This document shows positions 9,640 through 17,448 of a DNA stretch of 64,000 nt, piece after piece. Each line of letters starts with the position of its first letter. The stretch's first letter is position 1. Location of the stretch: contig JBBSJP010000001.1 of NCBI GenBank assembly GCA_038257155.1, positions 186,001 to 250,000 on the forward strand. The letters run 5' to 3'. This DNA comes from JANJTY01 sp038257155 (GTDB lineage: Bacteria; Pseudomonadota; Gammaproteobacteria; Xanthomonadales; Xanthomonadaceae). The notes below the pieces were generated by a model, which did not search any database, was not told the DNA's origin, and saw only the letters and a program-made list of their open reading frames with translations. Position numbers and translations under genes: made by a program.

Positions 9640-10045
9640 CCGGTCCCGCCACCATCGCATGGAGTTGCTACGCAACCATGTGTTCCTGACCAGCAAGCAA
9701 ATTGCAGAGCGGGCGCGTGATACTGCGATCGACAGCAACCCGAGTCAGTTGGCTAGCCGTCTCCGTCGTGAAGGCCGCTTGCTTGGCGCGAAACGCGGTG
9801 TGCAGTATGTGCATCCAGCGTTTCAGTTTGGCAAGAACGGTCACGTTCTGCCGGCAATGCGCAGCCTCTTGCCGCTCTTGCCGACCGAGGAGCGCGACGG
9901 CGGATGGGCCGCCGTGTTCTGGTGCTTCCAGCCCCATGCTGATTTGGATGGAAAGATTCCTGCCGAGGTGTTCCCTCACGACGCGCAACGCGTGATTGAC
10001 GTCGCGCGCCAACATGCCGCCGGGACCGGCGATGCTGACTGGTAG
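9629..10045 (+). CDS. Small protein with MbcA/ParS-like C-terminal region, partner of the preceding nuclease-like gene
   Basis: Starting at ATG 9629, inside the last codons of the preceding gene, this encodes 138 residues. The N-terminal half (FLTSKQIAERA, then ASRLRREGRLLGAKRGVQYVHPAFQF) reads like a helix-turn-helix followed by a short beta element. The C-terminal part (GGWAAVFWCFQPHADLDGKIPAEVF, then AQRVIDVA; split here) resembles the toxin-binding segment of Xre/MbcA/ParS antitoxins (DUF2384). No RES toxin gene is adjacent, so the natural partner may be the overlapping CoiA/DUF6035-like gene. Function as antitoxin, regulator or DNA-recognition subunit is inference. Confidence 0.6.
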   Translation: MSSNRSRHHRMELLRNHVFLTSKQIAERARDTAIDSNPSQLASRLRREGRLLGAKRGVQYVHPAFQFGKNGHVLPAMRSLLPLLPTEERDGGWAAVFWCFQPHADLDGKIPAEVFPHDAQRVIDVARQHAAGTGDADW

Positions 10046-10283
10046 CGATCGCTGTTGGCGCGGTGGCGCTTCTCGTCGGCCGAAAGCGTCCTACCCTTGC
10101 GGTGCCAACTCTTTTTTAGTCCCGGCCGACCTGCGAATTTCGAACTGGAAGCATCCAGCTGCATGCGTTGCTGCGCTCCGTACCTCGTCTCGCTCCAACG
10201 AGCCAGCAACAGCTCAGGCCGAGGCGAAGCTGCCCTCGCGCTTTGCAGACGGCTTTGCAGACGGCTTTGTAGAGCCGCAGGGT

Positions 10284-10505
10284 TTAGTCCGGCGTGTTGT
10301 GACCGCCTGCCAAGAGAGCAAGGATCTCATCCGGCGACTCTCTCACTGGAATGCTTTCGCCGAATCGCAGCATCACAATGGAATAGGCCTTCGCGCTCTT
10401 TTCGAACTCAAACCATTCGATCGCCGCCGAGTTCACCCAGATTGGACGATCCAGTGAGGGGGAAGCCGACCCCATGTCCACCCGCCTAAGCTTTACCATT
10501 GTCAT
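10284..10505 (-). CDS. Small conserved-looking hypothetical protein (73 aa)
   Basis: ATG at 10505 is preceded, in minus-strand sense, by AGGAG about 8 bases away, the best ribosome-binding site in this part of the island. The protein has a compact beta-rich pattern: IWVNSAAIEWFEF, then YSIVMLRFGESIPVRESPDEIL. This recalls the small FlbD-like fold (a V-N-x-x-x-I core and an I-x-V-x-E-S turn) but is not close enough to assign. It stands alone, convergent with the small gene ending at 10045. A real gene is likely because of the start signal and balanced composition. Confidence 0.5.
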   Translation of the reverse strand: MTMVKLRRVDMGSASPSLDRPIWVNSAAIEWFEFEKSAKAYSIVMLRFGESIPVRESPDEILALLAGGHNTPD

Positions 10506-11374
10506 CGAGCATCTCCTCTATGTCGGGATGCTTAGCCTAACTCACTCGCCCGAGCGCGCTCGGCCCGTCGAGCTCAAATCACATGATCTAGTAGCGGGAG
10601 TGCTCCGGCGCGCACTCCCCGTGCAACTTGGACGCGGGCGACAGGGCGTGACCGTGGGACCTACTCACCAGGAGCCGAAGTCTGGCCTGCGCTCTCAACG
10701 CAGGAACACTTGGGTATCCGGATCTAGGTGTGGTTTGAGACTAGTGCGTCTGCCGGCGGCGATCCGGCAGTGCGGCTATTTGATTCAACATCCGGACTCA
10801 GCCGGGCAGCACCTGCAGGCCCGGCAGTGGCGGCTCGACTGGATGCGATCGTCGGCATTAACTCCATGCATTCCAAGGGTCGCGGATTGCTGCTGAGCGC
10901 GTGCAATTAGCCAGCGATCACAGACAGGTAATTTGCGGGCGCGAAAATCATCGGCCGATGAGGCAGGCGTCAGCACTGCGCAGATCGCGCTGCCAACGGC
11001 CGCTTTCGAGTTCTGCAACTCGACTTTCGCGAATGGCTCCTCCTGGCCGAGGCTGTGCGAAAACTCCTCGCCACTTGTCGCGCGCGCGTTGTACGCAAGA
11101 TTCTGAGCTGTTCCGATAGTCCAGCGGACTCAGAATTCATGTACGGGCGAGTCACCTAAGCCGAAATCCCGGGCCGAGAGATCAAGCCGGGAGTTTTCAC
11201 ACGGCATCGGCCGAGAGCGGAAGCAACGCCGGATCAGCGCCAGCGCTGCGGTCAGCTCGGTTGAAATAAATGTTCAACCTCGCCGGAATGCGCAGAATCC
11301 CAAGGGTCGCCCAAGTCCGATTGTTTAGGGCCAGCAGTTGCGGCCGGATGATGCTGCGGGACGACGGGTTGATA
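10506..11374. other. Long non-coding stretch (about 870 bp) in the island
   Basis: No frame on either strand looks like protein. The most visible structure is a hairpin with GGGAGTG at 10596-10602 pairing with CACTCCC at 10613-10619 over a 10-base loop, next to the self-complementary CCGAGCGCGCTCGG at about 10549-10562. A minus-strand frame just after the DUF4238 gene (roughly 11197-11415) has some protein-like sequence (IRPQLLALNNRTW), but there is no independent support. It may be debris of deleted genes. Confidence 0.35.
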
Positions 11375-12418
11375 CTACCGAGATAGTTCGATTTCGGCCT
11401 GGCTTTGGTCATCATGCCAACGCTGCCATGCATCTCGCTCAGCCTTGCACGTGTCAAGTGAAACAACACGTGGGCGTATTGAATGGATGTCCTCCGGTTT
11501 CTTGGCAAACACGTAGCGATCGGCGTGCTCGACGATGATCCGACGAATGAGCCGTGCAGTGTTCGTGTCCAGCGTGGTGCCCCTTGGATGCGGCTTCCTT
11601 CCAATGCAGCTGTGAAGTAAGTGCTTTTGGCTCAGGGGCAGCAGGATGTCGCCATTCTGAACTCCCCATCCGCCACTGAAGTTGTAGTTGGTAGGGCTAA
11701 AAAAGTTCAGCCGGACGAGCGGGTTGTCCGTGGTTGGCCACGAAATGTTCGATGGAGCGTGGAGGATCGTCCAGTGGGTGCGCGGAAGCTTCTCGATGGT
11801 ATTAGTAAGCAAATGGCGGAGGCTCCATATCCACATTTTCCTCCCTACCAGCGTCGTGGCCTTCAGCATGCCCCCGCCATCTAGTTCGCGTTCGACCGTG
11901 ACCTTCATGGGGAATGCTTTGGACGCGTCCTGAACTGCCGCGTGACGCTCTACCAGAGATTCGTCTTGCTCCAGGCGTAGGACGGCGTCTTGAGCAGTGC
12001 GTTGCAGAAGGTCAGGCATCAGTTCGGACTGCCTTGCAAGGAACTCCCTCAGCCGAACCGGCGTACGTACATCCTGCGCTACGGCGAACCGTGCCAGACG
12101 CATCCAGTGCTCGGGGGTTAGCCTGTCTTCGCGAACGACCCTATCGATGGCCTCTTCGGCGGGACCCTCGAACTCGCTATCCAGCCAGCGCTCGAACTCG
12201 TCGGTGGACGTGTCTCCTGCCATATAGGTGTAGAGATGCTGATGGTAGGCAATGCCCTTCAGGGAATGTAGCTTCCAAAGAGGGCATGACTCGTTTGGGA
12301 CCAGCAGTCGATACGTTGGAATCATCCCCGACGTGGACCATTGCTTGAGGTAGAGCTTGGGAACGTAATGATTGGCGACACGCACCTGTGGCACTGTCTT
12401 CGTTGAACGAACCGTCAT
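11375..12418 (-). CDS. DUF4238 domain-containing protein
   Basis: The 347-residue protein opens with HYVPKLYLKQWS, the hallmark of DUF4238, and continues with the family's helical middle and a late ITW-like beta segment (NISWPTTDNPLVRLN, then ILLPLSQKHLL). No catalytic mechanism is known for DUF4238; members often occur in accessory regions. The gene starts 17 bases after the stop of the large nuclease-like gene upstream on the same strand, so they form a two-gene operon. Full-length; no frameshift seen. Function unknown; a role as sensor or accessory to the nuclease is inference from the pairing. Confidence 0.8.
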   Translation of the reverse strand: MTVRSTKTVPQVRVANHYVPKLYLKQWSTSGMIPTYRLLVPNESCPLWKLHSLKGIAYHQHLYTYMAGDTSTDEFERWLDSEFEGPAEEAIDRVVREDRLTPEHWMRLARFAVAQDVRTPVRLREFLARQSELMPDLLQRTAQDAVLRLEQDESLVERHAAVQDASKAFPMKVTVERELDGGGMLKATTLVGRKMWIWSLRHLLTNTIEKLPRTHWTILHAPSNISWPTTDNPLVRLNFFSPTNYNFSGGWGVQNGDILLPLSQKHLLHSCIGRKPHPRGTTLDTNTARLIRRIIVEHADRYVFAKKPEDIHSIRPRVVSLDTCKAERDAWQRWHDDQSQAEIELSR

Positions 12419-12435
12419 TTGGACGCGTCTCCAGC

Positions 12436-14784
12436 CTAATCGGCGAAGCCGTCACCGGTATCGTCCAGAGGACGAGGTCCTGCCCTATCGTCGTTGTCAC
12501 TGATCCTTGCCTGAGAGCGATCCGCCAGCATCAGGTAGTTGTAAGGGAACGTGGGCGCGTTCGCGTCGTAGACCAGCACCAGACAGCGCGTCGGGCGCGG
12601 ATCCTCGAAGGACTTTCCCGCCGCCGCCCTGGCGACCTCCTGCCGATGCGTGATGGTCTCCTTGTGCAGGACCACTACGGCGAGCGCGCTCAGACCGACG
12701 CCGTCGGGAAGATAGATGAGGATGTTCTCGTAAGGCTTCGTTCTCTGATAACGATGCTTCTTAACGAGCCCGCGGATGTTGCGTGCCAGCGTCTTCTGTG
12801 CGTGATCGTCGACGTCCAGGAGCATGATGGCGATTTCTGGCCAGCGATGGGAGCGGACCTGAAGGACCCGCTCGAGAATTCGCGCCCACGGCTCGGCCGT
12901 CACGCGCCTGGGCTTCATGATGCGGATTCCTTCGCTGAGAGACATCATGTAGAGGTCGATCTTCTCCGACATCCGGTGGAAAGTGATGCGGGTCCCGTCG
13001 GTTTCCTTTTCGCCGAACAGCAGTCCGTTCATCAAGTAGGTGCCGAGCAGATCGAGTTCGTCCGAGTCGTGCAAAAGCTTGCCCTCCAGATGCATCCGCC
13101 GGTGGAGGTAGTGCAGAAACACCACCGGCACATCTAGGATCTCGACAAGTGTATGGAGGTCGGCCAAACACAAGGTCGGCACCGGCGTAACGTCCTTCGA
13201 GACCAGCCCCAGCGTTTGCAGCTTGCCGATATCGGACTGGATCGTGCTGAAGTCCTCTAGGGTGATGGACATGCGCATGATGTACCGCACCGAAGACAGA
13301 TCGACCTCCTCGGAAAAGACCAGCTCGGATTCGCCGGCCCGGTGTGCCCCTATTGCCGCGAACAGGCGCTGGGACTGCAAGGCCGGAGATTCCAGCAACT
13401 CACGTATCTCCGTCTTGAGCCGCTCCAGCGCGCCGCGTCTGCTGTGTGCGGACACAGCCCCCGATTTGGCCTCGACAATGATCGCGACGCTGTCGAGAAC
13501 GACCAAAGTGTCAGTCTCGCCTTGCTGCTCAGTTTCGGACAGTCGCCACTCCAGGTTTCGGTAGACGGCAGCGCCAGGCAGCGCCTTCGACAACGTGGCG
13601 GCAACATCGGCCTCGAGAAATGCGGCACGCCGGTCATGCCAGGCTGCTTTAAGCGGCTCGCTGGACGCGACCAGCTGCTCGAAGATCTCGAACAGGAACG
13701 AGAATCCGGTCTGAGGGATGCAAGCGAATATGACGTCGTCCGACAGAGAGATCCAAGGCGACGTCCAGACCGGGTTGTCGAGCAAAAAAAGTTCTGCGGA
13801 GCGACCGTTCAACTCGCCGGGATTCAGACCCAATGCCTGGAAGATGGCCTTGACCTGAGCCGCTGCCACGCCGGATCTAGCGGAGACCTCGCCGGCTTCA
13901 TGGGTGAAGCAGTCCTCGAGTACATGCTCAGAATGCGCCAATAGGATTGCCTTGGCCGCCTGCAGACTGAAATTGTTCTGGACGAGGTAGTCGAGAAGGC
14001 CGCTGCAGTCGGCCTCCGGCATGGCTTCGGCGTAGGCGTTCACCACGTCGGCAACGCTCGACTTGCTGATAGCACCGAAGAATCTCCTACGGTGGTCGTT
14101 GATCCGCGCCTCGTTGGAACGAACAAGGCTGTCGAGTACCGCGATCAGTTCCGTGCCAGCGAAGCCAAGGAAGGATCTCGTCCTCTCGTCCAGAGGACCG
14201 AGAAGCCGATAGCTGATGTCCTTGACTTGGTGGTAGTACCCCCAGTTGCGTACCGCGCGAGTATTTCCGCGGATCCTCTCCTGCAGCCTGACAAGTGCAT
14301 CGGATTCGTTCTCCATATCCAGCGGGCGCATCCTGGACATGTCGAAACCGTGACCCAGCTCGATCAGCGCATCCCATAGCTCTTGGGTGTCGGGGGGTCG
14401 CGGCGGCTGCCGGGGCCAGTCCCCGACAGCCCTCTGCAAGACAAACGCTTGAAGCAGTTCCACATGATCCTGATGAATCTTGTCGCTCTTGGCCTCGCTA
14501 GCCCGCACACCATCCTTGATGACGTCGATCGACAGCCCGTAGGCGGCCAGCACCGACAGCGCGTGGAGGGGGTGGAAATTCGATACGAATCGACTAACCG
14601 TAGCAAAGGCCTCGTCCCTGGAATTGCTGAATGACTTTGCCATCGCTGTAATGGCGCTACGGCGCTCATCATCGGTCAGATCATCCCGGAACAGCCTTGG
14701 CATCGGCATGTACACGGGACCGCCCTGAACGCGCTTCGGCGTGCCTTTACAGCTTGTTCGCTTATTCCGCTTGCTTCTGGTCAT
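12436..14784 (-). CDS. Large protein with NERD-like PD-(D/E)XK nuclease segment, putative defence effector
   Basis: The 782-residue protein has an all-helical N-terminal region of about 390 residues, then a nuclease-like segment: NLEWRL near 410, E423-T-D425 followed by TLVVLDSVAIIVE, and E438-A-K440. The order (acidic residue, beta hairpin, E-A-K) is that of NERD/PD-(D/E)XK enzymes. The C-terminal 300 residues are mixed and unassigned. ATG 14784 is the longest start; M26 (MPMPRLFRDDL) is plausible because the first 25 residues are basic and low in complexity. The DUF4238 gene follows after 17 bases. I do not recognise a named defence system. Nuclease activity is predicted, not shown. Confidence 0.65.
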   Translation of the reverse strand: MTRSKRNKRTSCKGTPKRVQGGPVYMPMPRLFRDDLTDDERRSAITAMAKSFSNSRDEAFATVSRFVSNFHPLHALSVLAAYGLSIDVIKDGVRASEAKSDKIHQDHVELLQAFVLQRAVGDWPRQPPRPPDTQELWDALIELGHGFDMSRMRPLDMENESDALVRLQERIRGNTRAVRNWGYYHQVKDISYRLLGPLDERTRSFLGFAGTELIAVLDSLVRSNEARINDHRRRFFGAISKSSVADVVNAYAEAMPEADCSGLLDYLVQNNFSLQAAKAILLAHSEHVLEDCFTHEAGEVSARSGVAAAQVKAIFQALGLNPGELNGRSAELFLLDNPVWTSPWISLSDDVIFACIPQTGFSFLFEIFEQLVASSEPLKAAWHDRRAAFLEADVAATLSKALPGAAVYRNLEWRLSETEQQGETDTLVVLDSVAIIVEAKSGAVSAHSRRGALERLKTEIRELLESPALQSQRLFAAIGAHRAGESELVFSEEVDLSSVRYIMRMSITLEDFSTIQSDIGKLQTLGLVSKDVTPVPTLCLADLHTLVEILDVPVVFLHYLHRRMHLEGKLLHDSDELDLLGTYLMNGLLFGEKETDGTRITFHRMSEKIDLYMMSLSEGIRIMKPRRVTAEPWARILERVLQVRSHRWPEIAIMLLDVDDHAQKTLARNIRGLVKKHRYQRTKPYENILIYLPDGVGLSALAVVVLHKETITHRQEVARAAAGKSFEDPRPTRCLVLVYDANAPTFPYNYLMLADRSQARISDNDDRAGPRPLDDTGDGFAD

Positions 14785-14826
14785 GAGAGGGTTGACGCCA
14801 ACGTCGGCAGGAAGCAGATGGGCAGG

Positions 14827-15078
14827 TCATCGATCAGAGTTGTTCGGGATGCCAGCCCCAACTACGGTCGAGATTGCCATGCGAGCGTCGCAAGCCGTGC
14901 GACTCTGAGGACCCCCGGGGGCGCGACGGTCCACGCGATCCTGCAGTTCGTCACTCAGAGCTAGTGCTTGATCTACTAGGGCCATGTTGCGCGTATCCGA
15001 AGCTTCATCGACGAGAAGCCTGATCACGTTGAGCGCATCTGAATCAGATAGTCCGTCGAGATTTGGCTTCTCTTTCAA
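14827..15078 (-). pseudogene. Truncated gene resembling the start of LA2681-type HEPN/TPR proteins
   Basis: From TTG 15078 the first 45 residues (LSDSDALNVIRLLVDEASDT, then ALVDQALALSDELQDR) resemble the N-terminal helical repeats of LA2681-like HEPN proteins, which are normally several hundred residues long. The reading then turns to arginine/proline-rich noise and stops at 14827. I call it a 5' remnant of a deleted HEPN-type toxin. It lies 15 bases after the frameshifted antitoxin-like gene on the same strand, consistent with a decayed antitoxin-HEPN module. The family match is from memory of sequence pattern, so moderate to low confidence. Confidence 0.4.
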
Positions 15079-15093
15079 GAGACACCACGCTTG

Positions 15094-15460
15094 CTACCCC
15101 ACATAACCAGAATCGATCGACGCGAGGTAGGTGATCACCGCTTCCGTCTTCCCGGATTGGACTAGCTGGAGCGCTGATCTGTGCCCAAGGTGCGCGATCG
15201 GGTGGTTACGCATCCAGTAGAGCGCGTCAGCTGGTGACCGTCCCAGCTCGCGGGCCGCCGATAGCACTCGCAGAATGTCTCTCAACGATTGTTGCAGTCG
15301 TGTCGACCCGGGGCTCACCCTGAGAGTATTGCGGTGGACGCCCGCAACTTCTGCGAGCTCCCGCGCTTCCATGCAGAGCTTGGGTCATCTTCATCGGGGA
15401 AAGGAGCGCGGTCCCTGGGAGCCTAAGACCGTCAATGAACTCGTCGAGGTTTAAGGTCAC
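15094..15460 (-). pseudogene. Frameshifted antitoxin-like gene (Xre/MbcA/ParS, DUF2384-type C terminus)
   Basis: Two overlapping minus-strand frames together make one normal protein. From ATG 15460 the first frame gives MTLNLDEFIDGLRLPGTALL to KMTQALH. The second, entered at the ATG at 15370-15372, gives MEARELAEVAGVHRNTL, a helix-turn-helix, and then RSPADALYWMRNHPI and SALQLVQSGKTEAVITYLASI, which match the DUF2384 toxin-binding pattern. The junction reads CTGCATGGAA; insertion of AT (CATATGGAA) would restore one frame, so a 2-base deletion is the simplest explanation. The second frame alone (92 residues) could still be translated from its own ATG. Confidence 0.6.
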
Positions 15461-15517
15461 GCTACAGTCTCGTCATGGGCACGCGAGCACACGATACGCA
15501 GTATATATGCACATTTC

Positions 15518-16036
15518 ATGCACCTTTCCCGCACGCGCTGCACTGCTCGCTCTCACAGGACACGAATTGCCCACAAAACTCCAGGCTTGCTGGCAATTTC
15601 CCGGCTGAGCGGACAAGAATTGCCCGCGGACACGGTCAACTTATGCCTGCATGTCTACAAGTCGCGCCTGCGAAGGCCTGCGGCCTTTCGGGCGCGCCAC
15701 TCTTTATACGAACGCGTGCTGGTGCGGGCGCACTCGCGCGTGCCGTCAGGCGAGAACCACAACCTGGCCGAACGGGTACGTCGAGCCAGCGTTGCCGGCA
15801 TCGCGATCCAGTCACCGACGGTGGATTACGCCCTGGAGCCCAGCCTGTTGGCCGAGCATACCCACGGGCTGCAGGACGAGATCGTCGAGGCCGTCGGACG
15901 CCGCGCCCAGCGCTTCACCGACATCACCGGCCGCCCCTGGCGCCTGGGCGACATCCGCTTCAGCCTGCGCGATGACTGGAATGAGGAGTACTCGCCCAAA
16001 CGCGTGGGCAGGAAGAGCGCCATGGCCAGCTATTAA
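15518..16036 (+). CDS. Hypothetical protein or 5'-truncated gene fragment at the island border
   Basis: Only the last 95 or so codons (from about 15752) look clearly coding, with strong G/C at third positions: NHNLAERVRRASVAGIAI, then HGLQDEIVEAVGRRAQRF, then DIRFSLRDDWNEEY. Upstream of about 15690 the translation is basic and irregular, and no start stands out. I read it as the 3' part of a backbone gene whose 5' end was replaced when the defence island arrived. A complete small protein starting near 15690 is the alternative. I do not recognise the family. Confidence 0.35.
   Translation: MHLSRTRCTARSHRTRIAHKTPGLLAISRLSGQELPADTVNLCLHVYKSRLRRPAAFRARHSLYERVLVRAHSRVPSGENHNLAERVRRASVAGIAIQSPTVDYALEPSLLAEHTHGLQDEIVEAVGRRAQRFTDITGRPWRLGDIRFSLRDDWNEEYSPKRVGRKSAMASY
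15558..15628. repeat. Repeated AATTGCC motifs at the island border
   Basis: An imperfect 18-base direct repeat occurs at 15558-15575 and 15611-15628 (GGACACGAATTGCCCACA against GGACAAGAATTGCCCGCG), with an inverted half (GGCAATTT) at 15592-15599 between them. The layout resembles protein- or recombinase-binding arms. It sits exactly where island-like sequence meets backbone-like coding. No integrase gene is nearby in the window. Confidence 0.35.
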
Positions 16037-16160
16037 GGCGGCATTGGACTGTCGGAGCGACTCGTGCTGGTCGCGGAAGTCACGCTGCGGGCGGCTGCGC
16101 CAACCAGGGCTTGATGCGGGAACAGTCCTGCCCGCATCCGATCACCTGCATCACGCTGCC

Positions 16161-16230
16161 GGAGGGCGCATCTTGATGCGCCGCTGCGGGGTGTCTGAAT
16201 GTGGCGACGGCGGATCAAGATTCGCCCTCC
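16161..16230. repeat. REP-like imperfect inverted repeat
   Basis: GGAGGGCGCATCTTGATGCG at 16161-16180 is the imperfect inverse of GGCGGATCAAGATTCGCCCTCC at 16209-16230. The unit can fold into a long hairpin. It lies between the border fragment and the 3' end of the histone-deacetylase-family gene, and may serve as a terminator for either strand. Repeats of this look are common between genes in related gammaproteobacteria. Confidence 0.5.
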
Positions 16231-16259
16231 AATGCATTAGGGTGAACCACGCGTCGAGG

Positions 16260-17090
16260 TCAAGCAGCCGTGCTTTCAACACACAGCCGCAGCGTTGTCA
16301 GATGCAAAGCCACCACCTTCGACAGCGGCTTCTGGTATCCACCCGCCAGGTTCCAGGCCACGGGGATGCCGCGCGCGGCGAGACCTTCAAACACGCACCA
16401 GTCGCGTATCGTCATTTGCGCGGTGGTGAGAAACCCGCCGAGCGGATCATCGATATGCGGGTCGGCGCCCGCCTGGTAGAGAACCAGGTTGCATCCACTC
16501 AGCGCGTCCAGATCGTCGCGGATATTGGCAAGGAAGGCGCCGGCCTGTTCGGGTTCGGTCCACTGCGCGCCGGCGGTGATGTGCACGATGCCGCGCGGCC
16601 GCAGGCGGTCGAGGATGTTCGCGGTGCCGTTACCCTCGTGGTAGTCGTAGTCGAGGATGCCGATGCGCAGTGTCGGATCGTCGTCCAGCAGGGCCAGGGC
16701 GGTGACCATCAGGCCATTGAAGGTGCAGAAGCCGCCGCCGAAATCCCAGCCGGCATGATGGAATCCAGAACAGGGCGCCGCGACGGGCTTGCCGGTCGCG
16801 TGCGCGCGCCGGGCCGCGGTGAGCATCGCGCCATTGGTCTGCCACAGGCTGGCATTGACAAGGTCGGAGTGCGAGCCAAATCCGTTTGGCCGACGCAGGG
16901 CGATGATGTCTTCCACATAGCGGCGCTGATGCGCGCGCACCAAGTCGTCCAATACAACCGGTCGCGGTGGCAGAACGACAAGATCCGGCACGGCTTCGAG
17001 CCACGCAGCCATCACCGCAGCAGGCTTGGCGGCGCTGGGTGAGAACGACTGGTCGGGAGCGACCATTGCCTGGCTGTAGATCACTTCCAT
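16260..17090 (-). CDS. Histone deacetylase family protein (Zn-dependent deacetylase/amidohydrolase)
   Basis: Start at ATG 17090 (MEVIYSQ), the conserved beginning of this family; the frame remains open upstream but is not protein-like. The 276-residue protein is shorter than AcuC-type enzymes (about 340-380). Active-site elements are present: the H111-H112 pair (SGFHHAGWDFGGGFC), metal ligands D149 and H151 in DYDYHEGNGT, D210 in YQAGADPHIDDPLGG, and Y252 in AGGYQ. Such enzymes remove acetyl or acyl groups from lysine or polyamines. The second histidine of the usual HHGNG is glutamate here (HEGNG). Monocistronic, divergent from the next gene. Confidence 0.87.
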   Translation of the reverse strand: MEVIYSQAMVAPDQSFSPSAAKPAAVMAAWLEAVPDLVVLPPRPVVLDDLVRAHQRRYVEDIIALRRPNGFGSHSDLVNASLWQTNGAMLTAARRAHATGKPVAAPCSGFHHAGWDFGGGFCTFNGLMVTALALLDDDPTLRIGILDYDYHEGNGTANILDRLRPRGIVHITAGAQWTEPEQAGAFLANIRDDLDALSGCNLVLYQAGADPHIDDPLGGFLTTAQMTIRDWCVFEGLAARGIPVAWNLAGGYQKPLSKVVALHLTTLRLCVESTAA

Positions 17091-17448
17091 TTCATTAGCA
17101 TCGCGTGGGCACTGCAACGGATTCGCTGCGCGCAAAGCCTTCCACGCAAAACGCGGGGAGTCGCCGCTGCAGACCTGCCCGGAATGATATCGATCAGTTG
17201 CCTGAGGTCGCGAGACACAAGGCAAGCCCCGGCAGCGCGGCAGCCAGACAACGTGATGATCTGCATGGGCGCTTTGGTGAATGAAGGAAAGGAAATGCTG
17301 CGCACTACACGTCGCATGAACTGCGACGTTGCTGCGGTCGAACATCGGATACCGGAATTGCCGTGCGATAGCCGATACGTGCTGTTCGATTCCCTGACGA
17401 GGCCGGTGCGCCACCGCACCACGATCGACACCGTATCATTCGTGCGAC
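17091..17448. other. 358-bp divergent intergenic region
   Basis: Leader between the deacetylase-family gene and the membrane-protein gene; promoters for both must lie here. No clear sigma-70 pair, operator or repeat was recognised. Confidence 0.4.

Noticed and set aside
10549..10619. Hairpins as terminator or small RNA
   Set aside because: No T-run follows either stem and no gene ends nearby; kept only as a note in the intergenic entry.
15651..17042. Open frame of 463 codons on the plus strand
   Set aside because: It crosses the deacetylase-family gene antisense and contains no recognisable domain.
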